From assembly GCA_030141605.1 (NCBI GenBank), contig JAQGDQ010000256.1, forward strand, positions 99,501 to 163,500: a DNA stretch of 64,000 nt, in the 5' to 3' direction. Source of the DNA: Tubiluchus corallicola. Taxonomy: Eukaryota; Priapulida; Priapulimorpha; Priapulimorphida; Tubiluchidae. Positions 36,748 through 49,597 of the stretch are shown in pieces (position 1 is the stretch's first letter; the number at the start of each line of letters is the position of its first letter). The notes under the pieces were generated by a model, which saw nothing but the letters and a program-made list of their open reading frames with translations, was not told the DNA's origin and did not search any database. The translations under genes were made by a program, and so were the position numbers.

Positions 36748-39700
36748 GAAAGCAAACTCTTTGCTCATTATCATTGTATACCAAAACAAGCAATAAGAAG
36801 GTGACTAACCCTTGTAAAAATGGATGTCAAAGGTCAGTAAAAGTCATCATTCTAAAAACGTCAGAGACGCAAATTTTAAGTAGTCCGATGAGTCGGTAAG
36901 CTTATTTAATTCATTGATCACACGAAAAGAAGACTTAGAACATATCAGTGATGATGTCACTGATCATTTAAGGTCACAGTCATCAATTTAAATGTGAAAT
37001 GTATTTTCACCTGTGTGACACATTTGATTGCACGTACCAAATAAGCACAAGCAAAGCGCAGAAGATGTCAGAATGTAGTCGAGATAGGTCATCAACCAAA
37101 ATAAACAGAAGAAAAAACTTTGATTCGGTGTAGCACCGAGTGTCGAGTTTGGGGATTTTGTTTACTTTTTCTATGTACTTTGTTTATATATGTATTGTAT
37201 TTCTTTAATATCAAATATTTTTACAGTTGGTGTCCCTTGCCTAACTCTAAAAAGAAGCTGGAATTCACATTCAGCATGGTAATTTATGAGCCGTAGGTAA
37301 GGGATATTGAATTCACTCGTTTTAGCAATAGAAACAAAAATAACGGCTAGAAACGTTTTTATTAATTAGATCACTCTCCGACACCAACAAACTTTTTCTC
37401 CCTGTTATTCCAAAATCATTACTGCAATTATTTTGACTCAGGAAATATTTAAATTGGCTATTAAGCCAACTATAATGGAACTTCATAAAATTTCATAAAT
37501 CTATCCTAGTTATCTGTCTTTTGACCACACCTCCTCTCATCTCCTTCACTCGTGCTCTCGCTTCCTTGTTGTCTGTTCACTGGTCATTAGCTAGGTCACT
37601 AATATTCAAACATAGCACACATATTGTAGTTCAAGTGTTTCCTCTAATCAATGATAATAATATTTACACAAGGCGGAACACATATAACACGGTTGCTGCT
37701 GTAGCTGCCATCAAAGTAAATCGATCTCTGGCAAAGATGTACATCCCGAGTAATTATTGCCGATATTTAAATGATCATAGACATTGTTATATATGACGTC
37801 CGAAAAAATCAATTCGAACTGCGTGACAAATACAATCCCGCATTTTTACCGTGAAGAAAATGCAGATCCTGAAGTCAACGAATATCAAGGTTTGGAAATG
37901 AATTGATCTGAATTATAAGTCCTCCTCTTGTGCAGTTTTATCTTTTGTATATAGTTTTATATTCTGCATCTCTCATTCGTTTATACAGTACTGTATGTAT
38001 TAATTTAAAATCTAAAATAAAAAATAAAATTAATTATTTAATTAATTAATTAGGTAGATAATTAACTAGGGAGGCAAATACAATGTTAAATTCCCAACTA
38101 CATACAATTAAGCTTAGGATAAGTGTATCTGTCAATTTTGCATTTAGCTGGTATTCTATCACATATACGAATAAAATGATAATAACATATAACTGTTGTA
38201 TTACTATAAGTACACTTACAAGCAAATAACGACTATAACGGCAATAAAAAGTCAATGTTACAATTTAAGCATGATATACAACATAACAAAGTTAATATAC
38301 CTTCTTCACCAAAGTGTCAAACAACTAAGGAAACTTTTTTATTAAAACTGCAAGATTCACTGTCATTACATTAATCTTTCATCTGACATCTATAGATACT
38401 GGGCATTTTTCTGATCAAAATATGTGCCTCGCAACAGCCAGAAAAACAGCTTCTTTTTCGTCTAGCGCACAATCGTCTCGCACACGACGAGCATTCTCAA
38501 TGATTTACTGGTTTCATCACCTCGAAACAGTTTAAACCCATGAATCATTCAAAATTTCGTTTATAAATTCACATTTTTTCACAACACATGCTGTAAAGAG
38601 TTCCTCGCTTTCAGCCATTTGCATAACGCACGTATTTATAATAAAAGTGCTTTAAGTAAAATTTTCGCGGCGGCAGCGCATCAAAACGCAACCCAATAAC
38701 TTATCAAAGCCGGTGGCATCTAGACTAATGATGTAATGACTCGCGAAATGCCGGTACTGGTTTTAAATGTAGAATAGGCTCGCGTATGTGTGTAATCAAA
38801 ATTGCATCCATATGGCCTGAAGAAGGATAATATCTGAATGGTTGTACAGAATAGAACAGAATAGAATAACATTTAAATGCAGTTTACGGTCCAATTGTTA
38901 TATTCATATTACCATCATTTTACTACCGGTAACTATATCAAAGATCCGCTAAATCTTGAGAGCGTTTTAAATGATAATAACTCAATTCGTCTGCTTTCCT
39001 TGTGCAGCTACTTTTATCAACAAGCTAAATCTTTGCAATAAGTCAGATCTAAAAACAAAATCGCGAGCCATCTGGTTCGAAACACCACAAATGTTAAATC
39101 AAATATAAATTAGAATATTTAAATTTTCAGCACAATGTTTTTCAGTTAAAAGCAATACAATAATTAATAAAAGAAACGTAAAATTTACACGAAACAATAC
39201 ATACTAAACTAAACTGATGGGGCCTACATAAAAATCACGATAAAATTGTTTCAGATTAAAGTAGTTCACACATTACAAAGATAAGAAATTATGAAGATGT
39301 TTTTCTTTCCTTTTTGTTAAAACGTGAAACGGTCTATAGAAAAAGGAATAAAGACCACAGATATTCATTCATATATTGATGATCCAAAAACGTCTCTAAA
39401 AGTCTGATAATCAGAACAAGGAAAGAGAATCCAGCGCGCTGATTGAGGAGGACAGACGAACTAAACTGATTAAGTGGGCAGCAGAAGCAGCTGATTTTGG
39501 TGCGTGCTTACATTATAGCAGCTTGTTGAAGGCTAAATCAATAACGACGGGCCCTTTAATTGAGTGTGCTGAACTTGTAATATTTGCACCAAAATAAAAG
39601 CATTCGATGTGCCTTTTCATTCTTTTACCAGGATCACTATTACCTGAATCGCCAGACTCGGTCATTTGCCTTTAGTTAACTCTTTCACAATCCATAAAAC

Positions 39701-40499
39701 TATTAAATTTTGTTAAAATTAGATGATCATCATCAGAATTTCCATTCACTAAACAAACATAAATATGTCGTTTCATCGATCTCAACTTGGTCCAAAGTAG
39801 AACTGTTGTTAATGCTTTAACCTTTAAATTATTCAGACGTACCGTTTGGTGCCTTTGCTTGAAACGTTTCACCGCTATGGGCCTATTTCACTTTTTTAAT
39901 TTTAATTTTTAACGACTAGGATTTAACTTATATATTCAATGATAACAACTTACTTTAAACAATTATGTTACAACAATTTGTTTTACCATTTTTTCAACAA
40001 ATAGAATGAATTGCTATAGGATTTACATTCACATTGCATTTTTAAACAGGTTATTAAAACCAGGTTGTCTATATCAAGTTCCTACTCGTAACTTACTGCT
40101 TCTGAACAAATCTTTGCAATACTAAGGATTTGAACGGTACATGCACCACACCATGCAGTTCCAGTACATGTACATGTTGCTATTGCCCCACACATGCAAC
40201 CCAAAGTTGCCTAGTCCAAATCTATACAGGCTCCAGTTACAGCTTTTCGTATGTGAGTTTACGACATCATTTAATTGAGATTTCAAATTGAACTTCAAAT
40301 ATTCAAACGAAATTCCAATATGCTTTCCCCAGGACGTTGACTTTCAAAACGTTTGAGTTTTAATGAGCAGTTTTCGATTTCAACTCATTTAATGTTCATT
40401 TCCGGGTTACAAATGTTCTCACTGAGCGACATAGGCACAATAATTAATCTACTGCCAGGCATACTTTCTCCAACTTTTCCTCAAAATTTCAACGTGCGA
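36748..40499. other. Non-coding stretch, nothing recognised
   Basis: No supported gene. The segment at about 38625-38765 is somewhat GC-rich and carries GTATTTATAATAAAAG and CTTATCAAAG words, which could be regulatory. The evidence is too thin for a separate call. Confidence 0.4.
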
Positions 40500-40670
40500 A
40501 ACCGCCCGCGAATATTTACAGGGTTCATAAAATTAAACGGCCCGGCAAAAAAACAGTTAATGCAATGGAGAAAGGCGCCTAACTGTACTTTACAAGGTCA
40601 GGATGAATTTCTGCGCATTGCAAATGAAACGCTTCGAGAAATCCATACCAACTACAATAAGCTATCATAA
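40500..40670 (+). CDS. Weak candidate terminal exon
   Basis: After an ATTTACAG acceptor-like site at about 40521, a frame continues to a TAA at 40670. It gives FIKLNGPAKKQLMQWRKAPN and then CTLQGQDEFLRIANETLREI. The composition is protein-like (charged, few low-complexity residues) but no family is recognised, and the frame is also open upstream of the acceptor. It could be chance. Confidence 0.18.
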   Translation, partial: NRPRIFTGFIKLNGPAKKQLMQWRKAPNCTLQGQDEFLRIANETLREIHTNYNKLS

Positions 40671-40689
40671 ATTATTACTTGGTAACGAC

Positions 40690-40930
40690 GTAGGGTAAGA
40701 TTTCAGCTCCGCGTTTGTCATTAACATGCATTATTTCACGAATCATCTACGGTATTTTTTGGTTGTTCGTTTTAATTATTAATGAGGTTTGCCAAGTTAA
40801 AACGATAGAAGAGAAGGAAGCATGTAACTGGTACTTGTCTATTGTGACTAATTAAAACGCCAGAGCAGGCAGGCGTTAGCCGTTACCTGTGTGAAGATAA
40901 GCCGCTCAAACTTTGTACATTTTTTTAACA
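40690..40930. promoter_or_regulatory. Candidate regulatory element
   Basis: Non-repetitive sequence with TTTAATTATTAATGAGG at about 40771 and ACTAATTAAAACG near 40847, beside a GC-rich segment (GCAGGCAGGCGTTAGCCG) and an E-box-like TTACCTGTGTG. Paired TAAT cores next to such a segment recall homeodomain-bound enhancers. Inference only. Confidence 0.2.
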
Positions 40931-41049
40931 CTGACTGTGCCTAGATTTTTATATAGTTAAAGAAACCATAAGCGTGACCAAAAATGCCGATTATGACGTT
41001 GCAATAATCGCAATTCAAAGGCTTAGCAGTGAACCACACGTGTCTTAGA

Positions 41050-41145
41050 TATGCTGTTGCTGATGCTAATGCTGTTGCTCTTGTTGCTATTGCTGTTACT
41101 GTAGATGTTACTGTTCCTGTACGTGTTTCTGTTACTGTTGTTAGT
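41050..41145. repeat. Degenerate (GTT/GCT)n tract
   Basis: Plus-strand words GCTGTTGCT, GTTGCTATT and GTTACTGTT repeat irregularly over ~95 bp. It is a decayed trinucleotide/hexanucleotide microsatellite. Confidence 0.75.
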
Positions 41146-43269
41146 ATTACTTTAAAAGTATAACTAGTTTTATAAAATACTTTATTTGGAAGGAAAAATT
41201 TGCTCAGCTCATCATTTCATACAGTCGAACTTTTCCTTTTCATGCATAAGGGCACTTGCGCTCAGATAATTCAATCACGTGGAAGTGTTAATTCCTTTCT
41301 CAAACAGAACCGTGTTCAAAACTAAGAATACTGCGAAACCATCGAGTGCCATTTTTGGCAAATTGAAAGTTTAAACAAGGCCATCGTGTTATCTGCGAGC
41401 TAGGAGATGTCTCTCTGATCAGACGTGCGTCTGCGAACCATTTAATCTTTAAATGAAACTCGAAGAGCAAATCTGTTTGATTTCAGAAAGGTTCTGAAAC
41501 CCGAATAGTGTTTACATTGAAAATTACTTGTTTTGTTGTCTTGATTAAATTGCCAGTGCAATGCTCTGATAAAAAGCATTCTTCAGTAAAAACAGTTCTA
41601 AATTTATAGTGTCACAGAATGTGCGATTAACCAGCAAGTCGTAGATTTTAAATACATAAATTTTCAAAGTTTCTGTAAACATTAAAAGCAAACTCACACA
41701 ACCAGCAGTTAGAAATACTAAACAAAACTTCGGTGTTTTTATTTTTTTGAAAATTATAAATCGCATTATATTTTCAAGATTTTTAAAGGTAAGACGGTGT
41801 AAGTTGTCACAATAACAGTCTAACTTCGCAGGCACCTTGCCCTACATCACCGACAAATCCATTTTTGCACGATGCATTACATAAGTTAAAGCGTGCAATA
41901 TGAAATAATTTTGTCAAAAAACATAACAGAAAGTTTTAAAAATACTGAAAACAGTAACGTTAAGAAACTAGTAGCAGATCTTAACAAAGACTTTCAGAAA
42001 GTTTCTGTAAACATAGAAAAAACCGTATTTATTGGGTAACTGGAACCAAACTCGTTAGACATTGATAAAAGATTACATTTCATCGAATTCGTTTCCGATT
42101 GTTAACACATTTGACGTAGTACCCAGCTCATGTGACACCCCTTCTCGTACATAGGTGCAACTAAAGTGCAAAGGTATCATATGCCTAGTAATCTCTTATA
42201 CATCGGTTGTCTGTATAAAACACTTACCTGCTTTCTCTAGCTATCAGTCTGCCTCTAGCACAAGATAAACAAACTGCCAGTAATCGTCCTTCACTTGTTT
42301 GTTTCCTCTCAGCATTTCTCTGGCTGATTGGAGCGTACAACCACGCGCAATTTGACACTAACTACAACCGTCTCATCACAGAACTACACAACAGCAGTTA
42401 AGTGTTGGTTACTGACAAGCCACTCATCCGCACAAACCTGGCTTCCTCTGTTCGCAGTTCTGCTCCTCGGGCTTCGCAGGCTAGCACGTTGTCGTAAATT
42501 CTCAGGTACTTAACCAGGTTCCTCCTCAGATTGTGACATTTTTATTTGGCGGTAAATTTGTGCCGTTGGGTGTCTCTCAAGTTTGAGATTTTAACAACAC
42601 CGGGATTACAGCTTATGTACTGTATGATACATCATACCGTCAGACTGCAAGACGTCTACAGCAAATTGGCATGACCGCAGAACTTTCCAGAAAATCCAAA
42701 GCCTCGTCAGTGTGAAAGGTTAAGACGTTGATGCAATGCAGACTCGCCTTAACAGCGAAAGGGAAAACCAGCAAAAAATTCTGGCTTCACGTTGGTTAAC
42801 TTCCGCATACTGTAAACAGTCTTTTCGAGTTTTTTTGCAATGAAACCTCTGAATTTGCACACATGTTCATGAGTGATGATTAAATTATTGGTTTCAGAGC
42901 GGCAAGCATGCAAACATACACACGCATGTTTGCTAGTAAATGTGAGATGTGTCTTAAAACACATAGTAGCAGTTTTTTACGTCACAGCTTGAAGTGACAA
43001 AAAAACTCAAATTGCTCGAGAAACTACATGTCCAAAGCACAAGCTGTGTCAATTGAGAAAATAACGTATTAGATCTTGACAGTTTTTTGGGTTTTTAGTT
43101 AACAATTTTAAACTTTGTGATTTGGTGGTCAAATCAAGTATAGTCATGCTCAGAGAGAGTAATTCTGCATACATTCACTGAGAGTTCTGAAAAGACATTT
43201 GTTAACTGGCTAAGTTCAGCACTCTGAACATTCGTTTTATGAATCGCCATAATATACGTGACAAAAACT
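41146..43269. other. Non-coding stretch, nothing recognised
   Basis: No supported gene, RNA or repeat. Frames at 41835-41545 and 42328-42513 look like chance. Confidence 0.45.
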
Positions 43270-43274
43270 AATTC

Positions 43275-43440
43275 AAACAACCAGAGATAGATAGATAAAT
43301 TCTTTATTGCCATTAAAATACATGCAATTGACAAGCAATAAAAGATACAATGTACACTTGCGACAAGCAGTGTGGCAGCATACAAGTCGGTCATTTTATG
43401 GATGACTAGACTGTTAATTGGCAATAACGTCATTCTAATT
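43275..43440 (-). mobile_element. Probable LINE 3' end with (TATC)n tail
   Basis: Reading the minus strand, TTTTAATGGCAATAAAGAAT is followed by TTATCTATCTATCTCTGG. An AATAAAG signal ~10 bp from a tetranucleotide tail is the same architecture as the LINE at 83-720, but with a different tail motif. Upstream sequence shows no RT frame, so only 3' UTR remains. Confidence 0.45.
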
Positions 43441-43593
43441 TACTGGAACATATTATAATTAAACGAAATATGGCTACTAAAAATACAATTATTACATCAC
43501 ACGTCTAGATCGGAAAAATTATAAACACACACATATATTTATATACAGTACATTTACGAAATTATACATATTATAGACATGCTATAAATATAT

Positions 43594-43653
43594 ACACAAT
43601 TTTTGTGCATACATACATACCACGCCCACGCCCATGCACACGCCCACGCCCAT
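43594..43653. repeat. Short CATA and CACGCC repeat block
   Basis: CATACATACATAC is followed by CACGCCCACGCCCATGCA and CACGCCCACGCCCATACA. This is an 18-bp unit repeated twice, built from CACGCC hexamers. Confidence 0.8.
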
Positions 43654-44157
43654 ACATAAGAAGTTTATTGCACAAATTCGTTGAATTAATAAATCAATAA
43701 AAGCATTGTATAAAATTAAGAATCAAAACTATCATATCCATTATTTAAAGTTGAAGAGTCGTGTTTATATTTATAATGTGCTTAAAGCTTAAAATGTTGA
43801 ACACAAAATATACGATACCGGTGCGAATATTGTCAGTCAGCAAAGGAACAGTACCATTCTAAGCGGCCCAAACTGTCTAATTGACAGTCAGTGCAGAGAC
43901 CGACTTTGCCCTCTTCTCTTCTAGACTAATAGAAGAGACCGATCGGCTAGTCTACCTAGTATCGGTTGGCCGAAGCCCACGGCTTGCAGCCAAAGCTTTA
44001 CGCCTAGTATTTCATATTATCTAGGTTTTAAACGTTTAATTTACTTTTGCCATGTGAGTATACTCTAATACTCTTGTGCAGACTATGTCATCATCTGTTT
44101 GTGGTAAAGCAACTTCTCGGCTGATTAAGCAAGCCAGGGAAGACAGAGAGACAGACG

Positions 44158-44159
44158 CG

Positions 44160-44207
<48 letters not shown>

Positions 44208-44219
44208 AGAGAGAGACAG

Positions 44220-44278
<59 letters not shown>

Positions 44279-44283
44279 GAAGG
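44158..44283. repeat. (GA)n microsatellite
   Basis: GA dinucleotides run almost without break for about 125 bp, interrupted by ACAGAGAGAGACAGAGACAG in the middle. The Arg-Glu frame through it is an artefact. The homopurine mirror repeat has triplex potential. Confidence 0.95.
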
Positions 44284-44609
44284 GGTCGAAACTCGAAAAC
44301 GCACAGTAAGAGTTACTGTAAAGTACAGTTACTTTTAAATATAAGCTTAAATAATTACATTTAGTATAATCGAAGGAGATTGAATCATAGATTGATCAAC
44401 AGTTATAATGTCGACTGCTAAAACGAACTGTGACTCCAAACTAACTCAAATCTCATTTTAAAAAAGTAACTAATTAGTTGAAGCAGTATAATTTTGTCGA
44501 GTTAATATCGAGTTTATTAGCACAATAAAGTGCTCCATAAATGTTACAGATTGAACATAAAACCAAGCATCTCGTTCAATTAACGTCGGTATAAATCAAT
44601 CCATCACTT

Positions 44610-44970
44610 CGTAGCTTGTAATTTAACAAAGAACGCCACACGCTCAGTTGTCACTTGTAATCAAGGTGCAGAGGGATGTTAGTGGGATGTATAAATTACG
44701 GAAACTCCCTGATGAATAATTATCGAGTGCACTTGTGTGTCGATTTATAGTAGTTTGTATTCACCGTAAAGCTAATCCGGCGTTAAACTGCAGCACGAAT
44801 CAACGGCGGCCGAAATCTTTGCGCGCATTGCTCAAGAGATTAGCACTAACGTAGTTGCTGTTCAGTTAATGGGTTAGGCAGAGTTATTATTTGCCACAAA
44901 AACTTTAAAAACTCGGGGAAATTCCCGAAACTGTCTTATTGCCTGTAATTTGTAATGATTTGCGCTGTAA
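44610..44970. promoter_or_regulatory. Candidate conserved non-coding regulatory element
   Basis: A unique block of higher GC and CpG than its flanks. It has GATGAATAATTATCG at about 44711, CGATTTATAGTAG near 44741 (posterior-Hox or Cdx-like TTTATAG), CGGCGGCCGAAATC, GAGATTAGCAC and GTAATTTGTAATGATTTGCG. There is no ORF and no repeat. It lies ~170 bp left of repeat copy C. Inference from composition and motifs only. Confidence 0.25.
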
Positions 44971-45134
44971 AAATACGTGTTGCTTACAGTTAGGGCGAGA
45001 ATTCATCTGTATTCAGTTCACTAACCCATTGGCAGAAATTTGTAGGCATCGCTGACGAATGAAAGGGCGGTATTAAAGGAAGACTGGATGATTTTTCATA
45101 TACTACCCCATTCTGAAGTACGGTAAAAAGTATA

Positions 45135-45485
45135 CATTATAACACCAATAATACTGGAAAAGCGTTTCTGATAGTTAAATAATGAATAAAAATCTTAATT
45201 AACGGCGGGCGAGCCCAAATATTGATGACATCACAAACGAACCTAATTTTCATGTTTTTGCGTAGTGTTTGCGAAAGCGAAAATTGAAGTACGCTGTACT
45301 GAAAGAGATTTAGTGTGTTGTACTCGTGCTCACGCATGAACTGTCGAACGTGTGCAGTATGTCACAAACGAACACTTCTAAACTGAGAGGCACAGCACAT
45401 GTTTTTTTCTGTAACGCGTTTCCAAAATACAGGTGCCAGTGCCCGTCTAATTAGCGAATGGCGAAATGCATGTAACAGGGAAGAA
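45135..45485 (-). repeat. Dispersed repeat family, copy C (inverted)
   Basis: Its reverse complement matches copies A and B from end to end: TGCATTTCGCCATTCGCTAA, then GGAAACGCGTTACAG, CACACGTTCGACAGTTCATG, CAATTTTCGCTTTCGCAAAC, TGTGATGTCATC, CGCCGTTAATTAAGATTTTT, and TTTAACTATCAGAAACGCTT. Having all three sections, it helps define the element as about 350-420 bp. Confidence 0.78.
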
Positions 45486-47295
45486 GATAACAGGGTTTGT
45501 CCGTTTGTGATTTTTTATTCGTTCCTTCGTTCAAGTGTTTGTTTGTTCGTTTGTTGAATCGTTTACTCCATTGCTACTTACCTGCCTACCTGGCTACCCA
45601 CCTGCCGAGAAACATGCCTATAGGTATGGTGTATTTTCGTGACACTCGTTTTAATATTTGTTGTAGTCCGTTGTACAGATATACGTCTATTGCTCAGCTG
45701 GTTTTCACAGTTCAGTAATTAGCCCATGTATATCTCATACAGAGTTTAGGCCGCATTATCTAGCATTCTGCTTAATTACCTTTGAATAGGCCAAACTAGT
45801 TTCTATTCCTTCTATGATTCTGGAGGTAACTATGGTAAGTCTCTGAAATCTTAGGCCTAAAAACTCAAGGCAAAGTTCTCAAACGTTTACAAAATTTCCG
45901 TCGTATCTAATTAATGGATATTTATAAAAACAAACAAATCTTAAATTTTCCTACACTGCCTAGTACCTACTTGTCTACATATGTGCCTACCTACTTAGCC
46001 TCTCACCTAAACATTTTAATTGTATGTTCTATATGACTTTAGCTGCCACAAAATAGTAATCTAATAAAATCTATTACTTCTCCGCCTACCTTCTCACACA
46101 CTTACCTGCCTTTCTAACTATTTACCCAGCCATCTACCTATCAAGCTAGCTATCTAATAATTTAACTACCTCCCCACCTTTCTACATTTACCTAACCACC
46201 TAACATCCTCCTAGTTATCTACCTACTACCTATGTATTTATTCAATTTCCGGTAAATCGCAGCTAATATTGATCTTAATACACGTTCTACCTGCATAGAT
46301 AATGGAGCTATGTTTCATCGCCAGCACCCGAGTCACTGCATTAATCGCCATCGTTGCAGTAACATATTCTTGGCAAAATAAACGGCATAAACATAAGGGC
46401 TTCTGACTTTTCCCCTAGTACCCCTCACTTTTCAGTTCATCCGTCAAAGTGTCAATCAAATCAATACTGAAGAAACTTGCAAACAATTTACTAACAGACC
46501 AAACTCTTATTGTATGAAATAACATTGAGAGTTTTATCTGTAAAGATAAAATGTGTAAAGTGTTAACAAGTGTGTCAATGCAATCTTATAATTATTAACA
46601 AGAAAGTTGTTTGTGGGTAATTCAATTATTCACGTACGCAGGAACAATAACACCAGCATTGTTGGTTGCAAGATTAAATATTAATTCACATCTTTACCAA
46701 AACAACACGCAATTTTGTAGCAAGTAGACTGCCTCATTTAACGAAAAGCATCGCAGTTCTAGCAGCAGTTAAGAATGGTTGAGATTAGTGGTAATACCAG
46801 AAGACATTGCCGTGCTTCTTGTAAAGATATTAATCTTAAACCAAAGCTGCACACATCTTTAATCGTGCCATTTGTTTTTTCCTCAAGCACACACAACTTT
46901 TCAATGTACAACTGATATCAATAAAATGCGAAATATAACCCTGTAGCGTTTACCTATTTTAGATGCTTTGGCTATCTCTTATTTTTTTATAAAAAAGAAG
47001 TAGGTCTAAATAGCGTTTCATACAAGCACAACACATGGCATAATAATAAATAAACTGGCTCAATCAATCTTTTACAGTTTATTACAGTTTGCACTCATAA
47101 GCTGCAACACAGCACTCAAAGGCAGGGCCTACTCGAAGTGATGTTTGTGGGATTAAATGGATCCTGGCTCACTACTAAGGATGTCCCTCTAAGATGCTGA
47201 ATTATTTCTGTACTGAGTGTGAGCACCTAGCCTTCCTAAACTTTCATATAGATAAGCAACTGATCTAATTTCTCAGTCTATCTAACTATTTCAGC
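45486..47295. other. Non-coding stretch with degenerate CTAC repeats
   Basis: Irregular CTAC/CTGC-type tetramers occur at about 45578-45606, 45958-46000 and 46080-46235 (for example CCTACCTACTTAGCC). They may be a decayed counterpart of the TAGG microsatellite at 8700-9090. No gene seen. Confidence 0.55.
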
Positions 47296-47670
47296 ATTGG
47301 AAGGTGATAGTGATGATGATGGTGATGATGATGACAATAACGACGACGCCGATAATGATGATGACGGTGGTGGCAGTGGCGGTGACGGTGACGGTGGTTA
47401 CGATGTTGACGATTATGACGGCGATGTTGACGATGGTGATGATGATGATAATTATAATGATAATAATGACTATAACGATGATCGTGTTGACGATGATAAA
47501 GACGGTGTCGACGATGATGACAATAATGAGGATGATGATGATAATGATGCTAATTACAATGATTATGATGACGATGGTGATGATTATGTTGGCGGTCAAA
47601 ATGATGATGATGGTGGCGGCGGCAGTAGTGGTGATGATGGTGATGGTTGAAGCGATGAGGTGATGATGAC
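47296..47670. repeat. Degenerate (GAT)n microsatellite, ~370 bp
   Basis: GAT/GAC/GGT triplets keep one phase for over 115 codons, leaving long open frames on both strands: an Asp/Gly/Asn-rich one and a Met/Thr/Val-rich one on plus, and an Ile/Val-rich one on minus. The Asp-rich frame starts with MEGDSDDDGDDDDNNDD. No splice, motif or complexity supports a protein, and all are best read as repeat artefacts. Confidence 0.85.
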
Positions 47671-49279
47671 GTTAACTAAAATAGATATATTAATTTTAAT
47701 TTTATTAAAAATTGTTGCTATAATAATTGGTCAGTAAGTTTCTATAACACACTGCGCTGCAATCGGTTTAATGTGTATAAACAACATTTCAACTAATTTT
47801 TCAAGCAGATTCCTGAAGCTCTGGTTGTCAACGATAACCGACATTGATAGTTATTAACGCAAACTTGAGACAAGTCATTTCATCACCAGGATCTGCAACC
47901 ATATGTGAATTCTACAACTCGTTGCAGTGTTACAGTACCAGCTACAGAAAAACAGGCGGTTCTGTGCACTTTTATTAGACCTTCAAAATACCAAATTTTT
48001 CTTATGCGAGTCAACAACATGTTTTTATAACCAATAACTGCATCCACGCTGGACTCAAAGAGGTACTAAATTTAAACTTGAGCTTGAAGAAGGTAGTTTC
48101 CCTGCTAAATCAGTCATCGAGTTCTAGATCATCAGTGATGGGGAGTTAGTAAACTTTGATGTATTGATGTTTTAAGAAACATGTACTGAACATTTAAAGG
48201 TGCTACTGATGATGACAACCAGAAAAATACAGAAAAATAATCTGAATATACTAACGAAAGCAAGTCAGAACTAACAGGATGAAAAGGCGAAGGCATGCAT
48301 ATCAGATTTTAAATATAAAGAAGTCAGAGGTGATCAGAGCTCATACCCGGACTTGACAACGAACTCATGTCAGTGGTTGAATAAGTAGGACGTTAGGGCT
48401 TAAACAGGTAAACGCTGTAACAAAAAGTTGTTCGTAACAAATTAAGGCTGGTCGCAGACTGAATCGAGAAAATGCGCTGCAACATGAAACATGTTTTTAA
48501 AATCGTGGTTCTATGAGAACGCAAACAAAAGAGACAGGACTGTTTCATGACAACTTTACGCTTCATGTCATCTTTATGTTACACGTAGTCGTGAAGAGGA
48601 ACCACCAAGGGCGTCAAAGTAACGTACAGTTACGTTTACCAGACACTTCTACCAGCATAAAATCACGAAGAAAAGATTAAAGGCAAATTGTTTTAGTTTT
48701 ATAACTGATTTTAAAAATTGTAGTGCATCTATAGGCAACAAAAAATGTTCCCTTTGAATAATCATTTTAATTATCTTGAAGTACATTTACGCTATTTTCG
48801 TGTAACTTGTTTGAGGCGTAATGAAATTTAATGAAACGTTCATTCTAGAAGTTGAAAATTAAAACACTGAGAATTGTCATGTGCAAAAAACGGAGAGTGT
48901 TAAATGTCTATTGCCGCTAGTCGTTGTCAATACATGGCTTTAAGCCTGGTCATCTTACAACTGGGAGTTGGCAAATTAATTGCTGCATCGATTCACCAGC
49001 GTATATCGATAAACTGATAGCTGCGCTCAGATCAGCCACCTAGCGACGGAAGAAGAAATGAATTGATTACCTGAGTCCTAAACACTCATCGCCGAGATGG
49101 CAAACAATGAGTGCGGGTTAATTTATATGCAATGATACAAGAAGTTGTTGTTGTTATGTGGCGACAACTCTGATTTATTACGGAAAAAGTAGACATATAA
49201 TACACTAAAAAGTGGCTATAATAACCATATTTCAATACAACGTTGAACAGTCTAAGTGAGCAGAATAATTAATCTATCG
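47671..49279. other. Non-coding stretch, nothing recognised
   Basis: No supported gene, RNA or repeat. Confidence 0.45.
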
Positions 49280-49597
49280 TCAATCACATTTTAATTTGGG
49301 GGCAGATAAATTTGGCGGTTCATCAGGTTCTGGCCAGCTGACCGTTAAATACAAGCGACGTACATCCGTTTCTAAATTACGCATTCCAAGCTCTGGGGCT
49401 CGGTGTACATGTTTATAACACCACAAACAAACATTTTCTTCAAGTGTGGCCCAGGCGGCTTCACGCTGTCGGAGAACAGTATTTCCGGTGTAGATTGTGA
49501 AGCCATGTATGGAAAACGTGCAGAATGAAAAATTAAGATTACCATGCAACACAGAATTATTTCCTAAGGTTGGGCGAAATGACGAATCTTTCTTCAC
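49280..49597 (-). CDS. Unrecognised ORF, possible exon or relic
   Basis: The minus-strand frame opens at GTG just after an in-frame TGA and runs about 105 codons to TGA. Its second half (REAAWATLEENVCLWCYKHV, then HRAPELGMRNLETDVRRLYL, then a Pro-rich end) has a protein-like mixture of Trp, Cys and charged residues. There is no ATG, no clear acceptor and no polyadenylation signal close by. I recognise no family. It could be a decayed transposon gene, a terminal exon or chance. Confidence 0.2.
   Translation of the reverse strand: MKKDSSFRPTLGNNSVLHGNLNFSFCTFSIHGFTIYTGNTVLRQREAAWATLEENVCLWCYKHVHRAPELGMRNLETDVRRLYLTVSWPEPDEPPNLSAPKLKCD

Noticed and set aside
47297-47663. Asp/Asn/Gly-rich 117-codon frame that could mimic an acidic protein
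   Set aside because: A degenerate GAT repeat keeps several frames on both strands open; no complexity, splice sites or motif.
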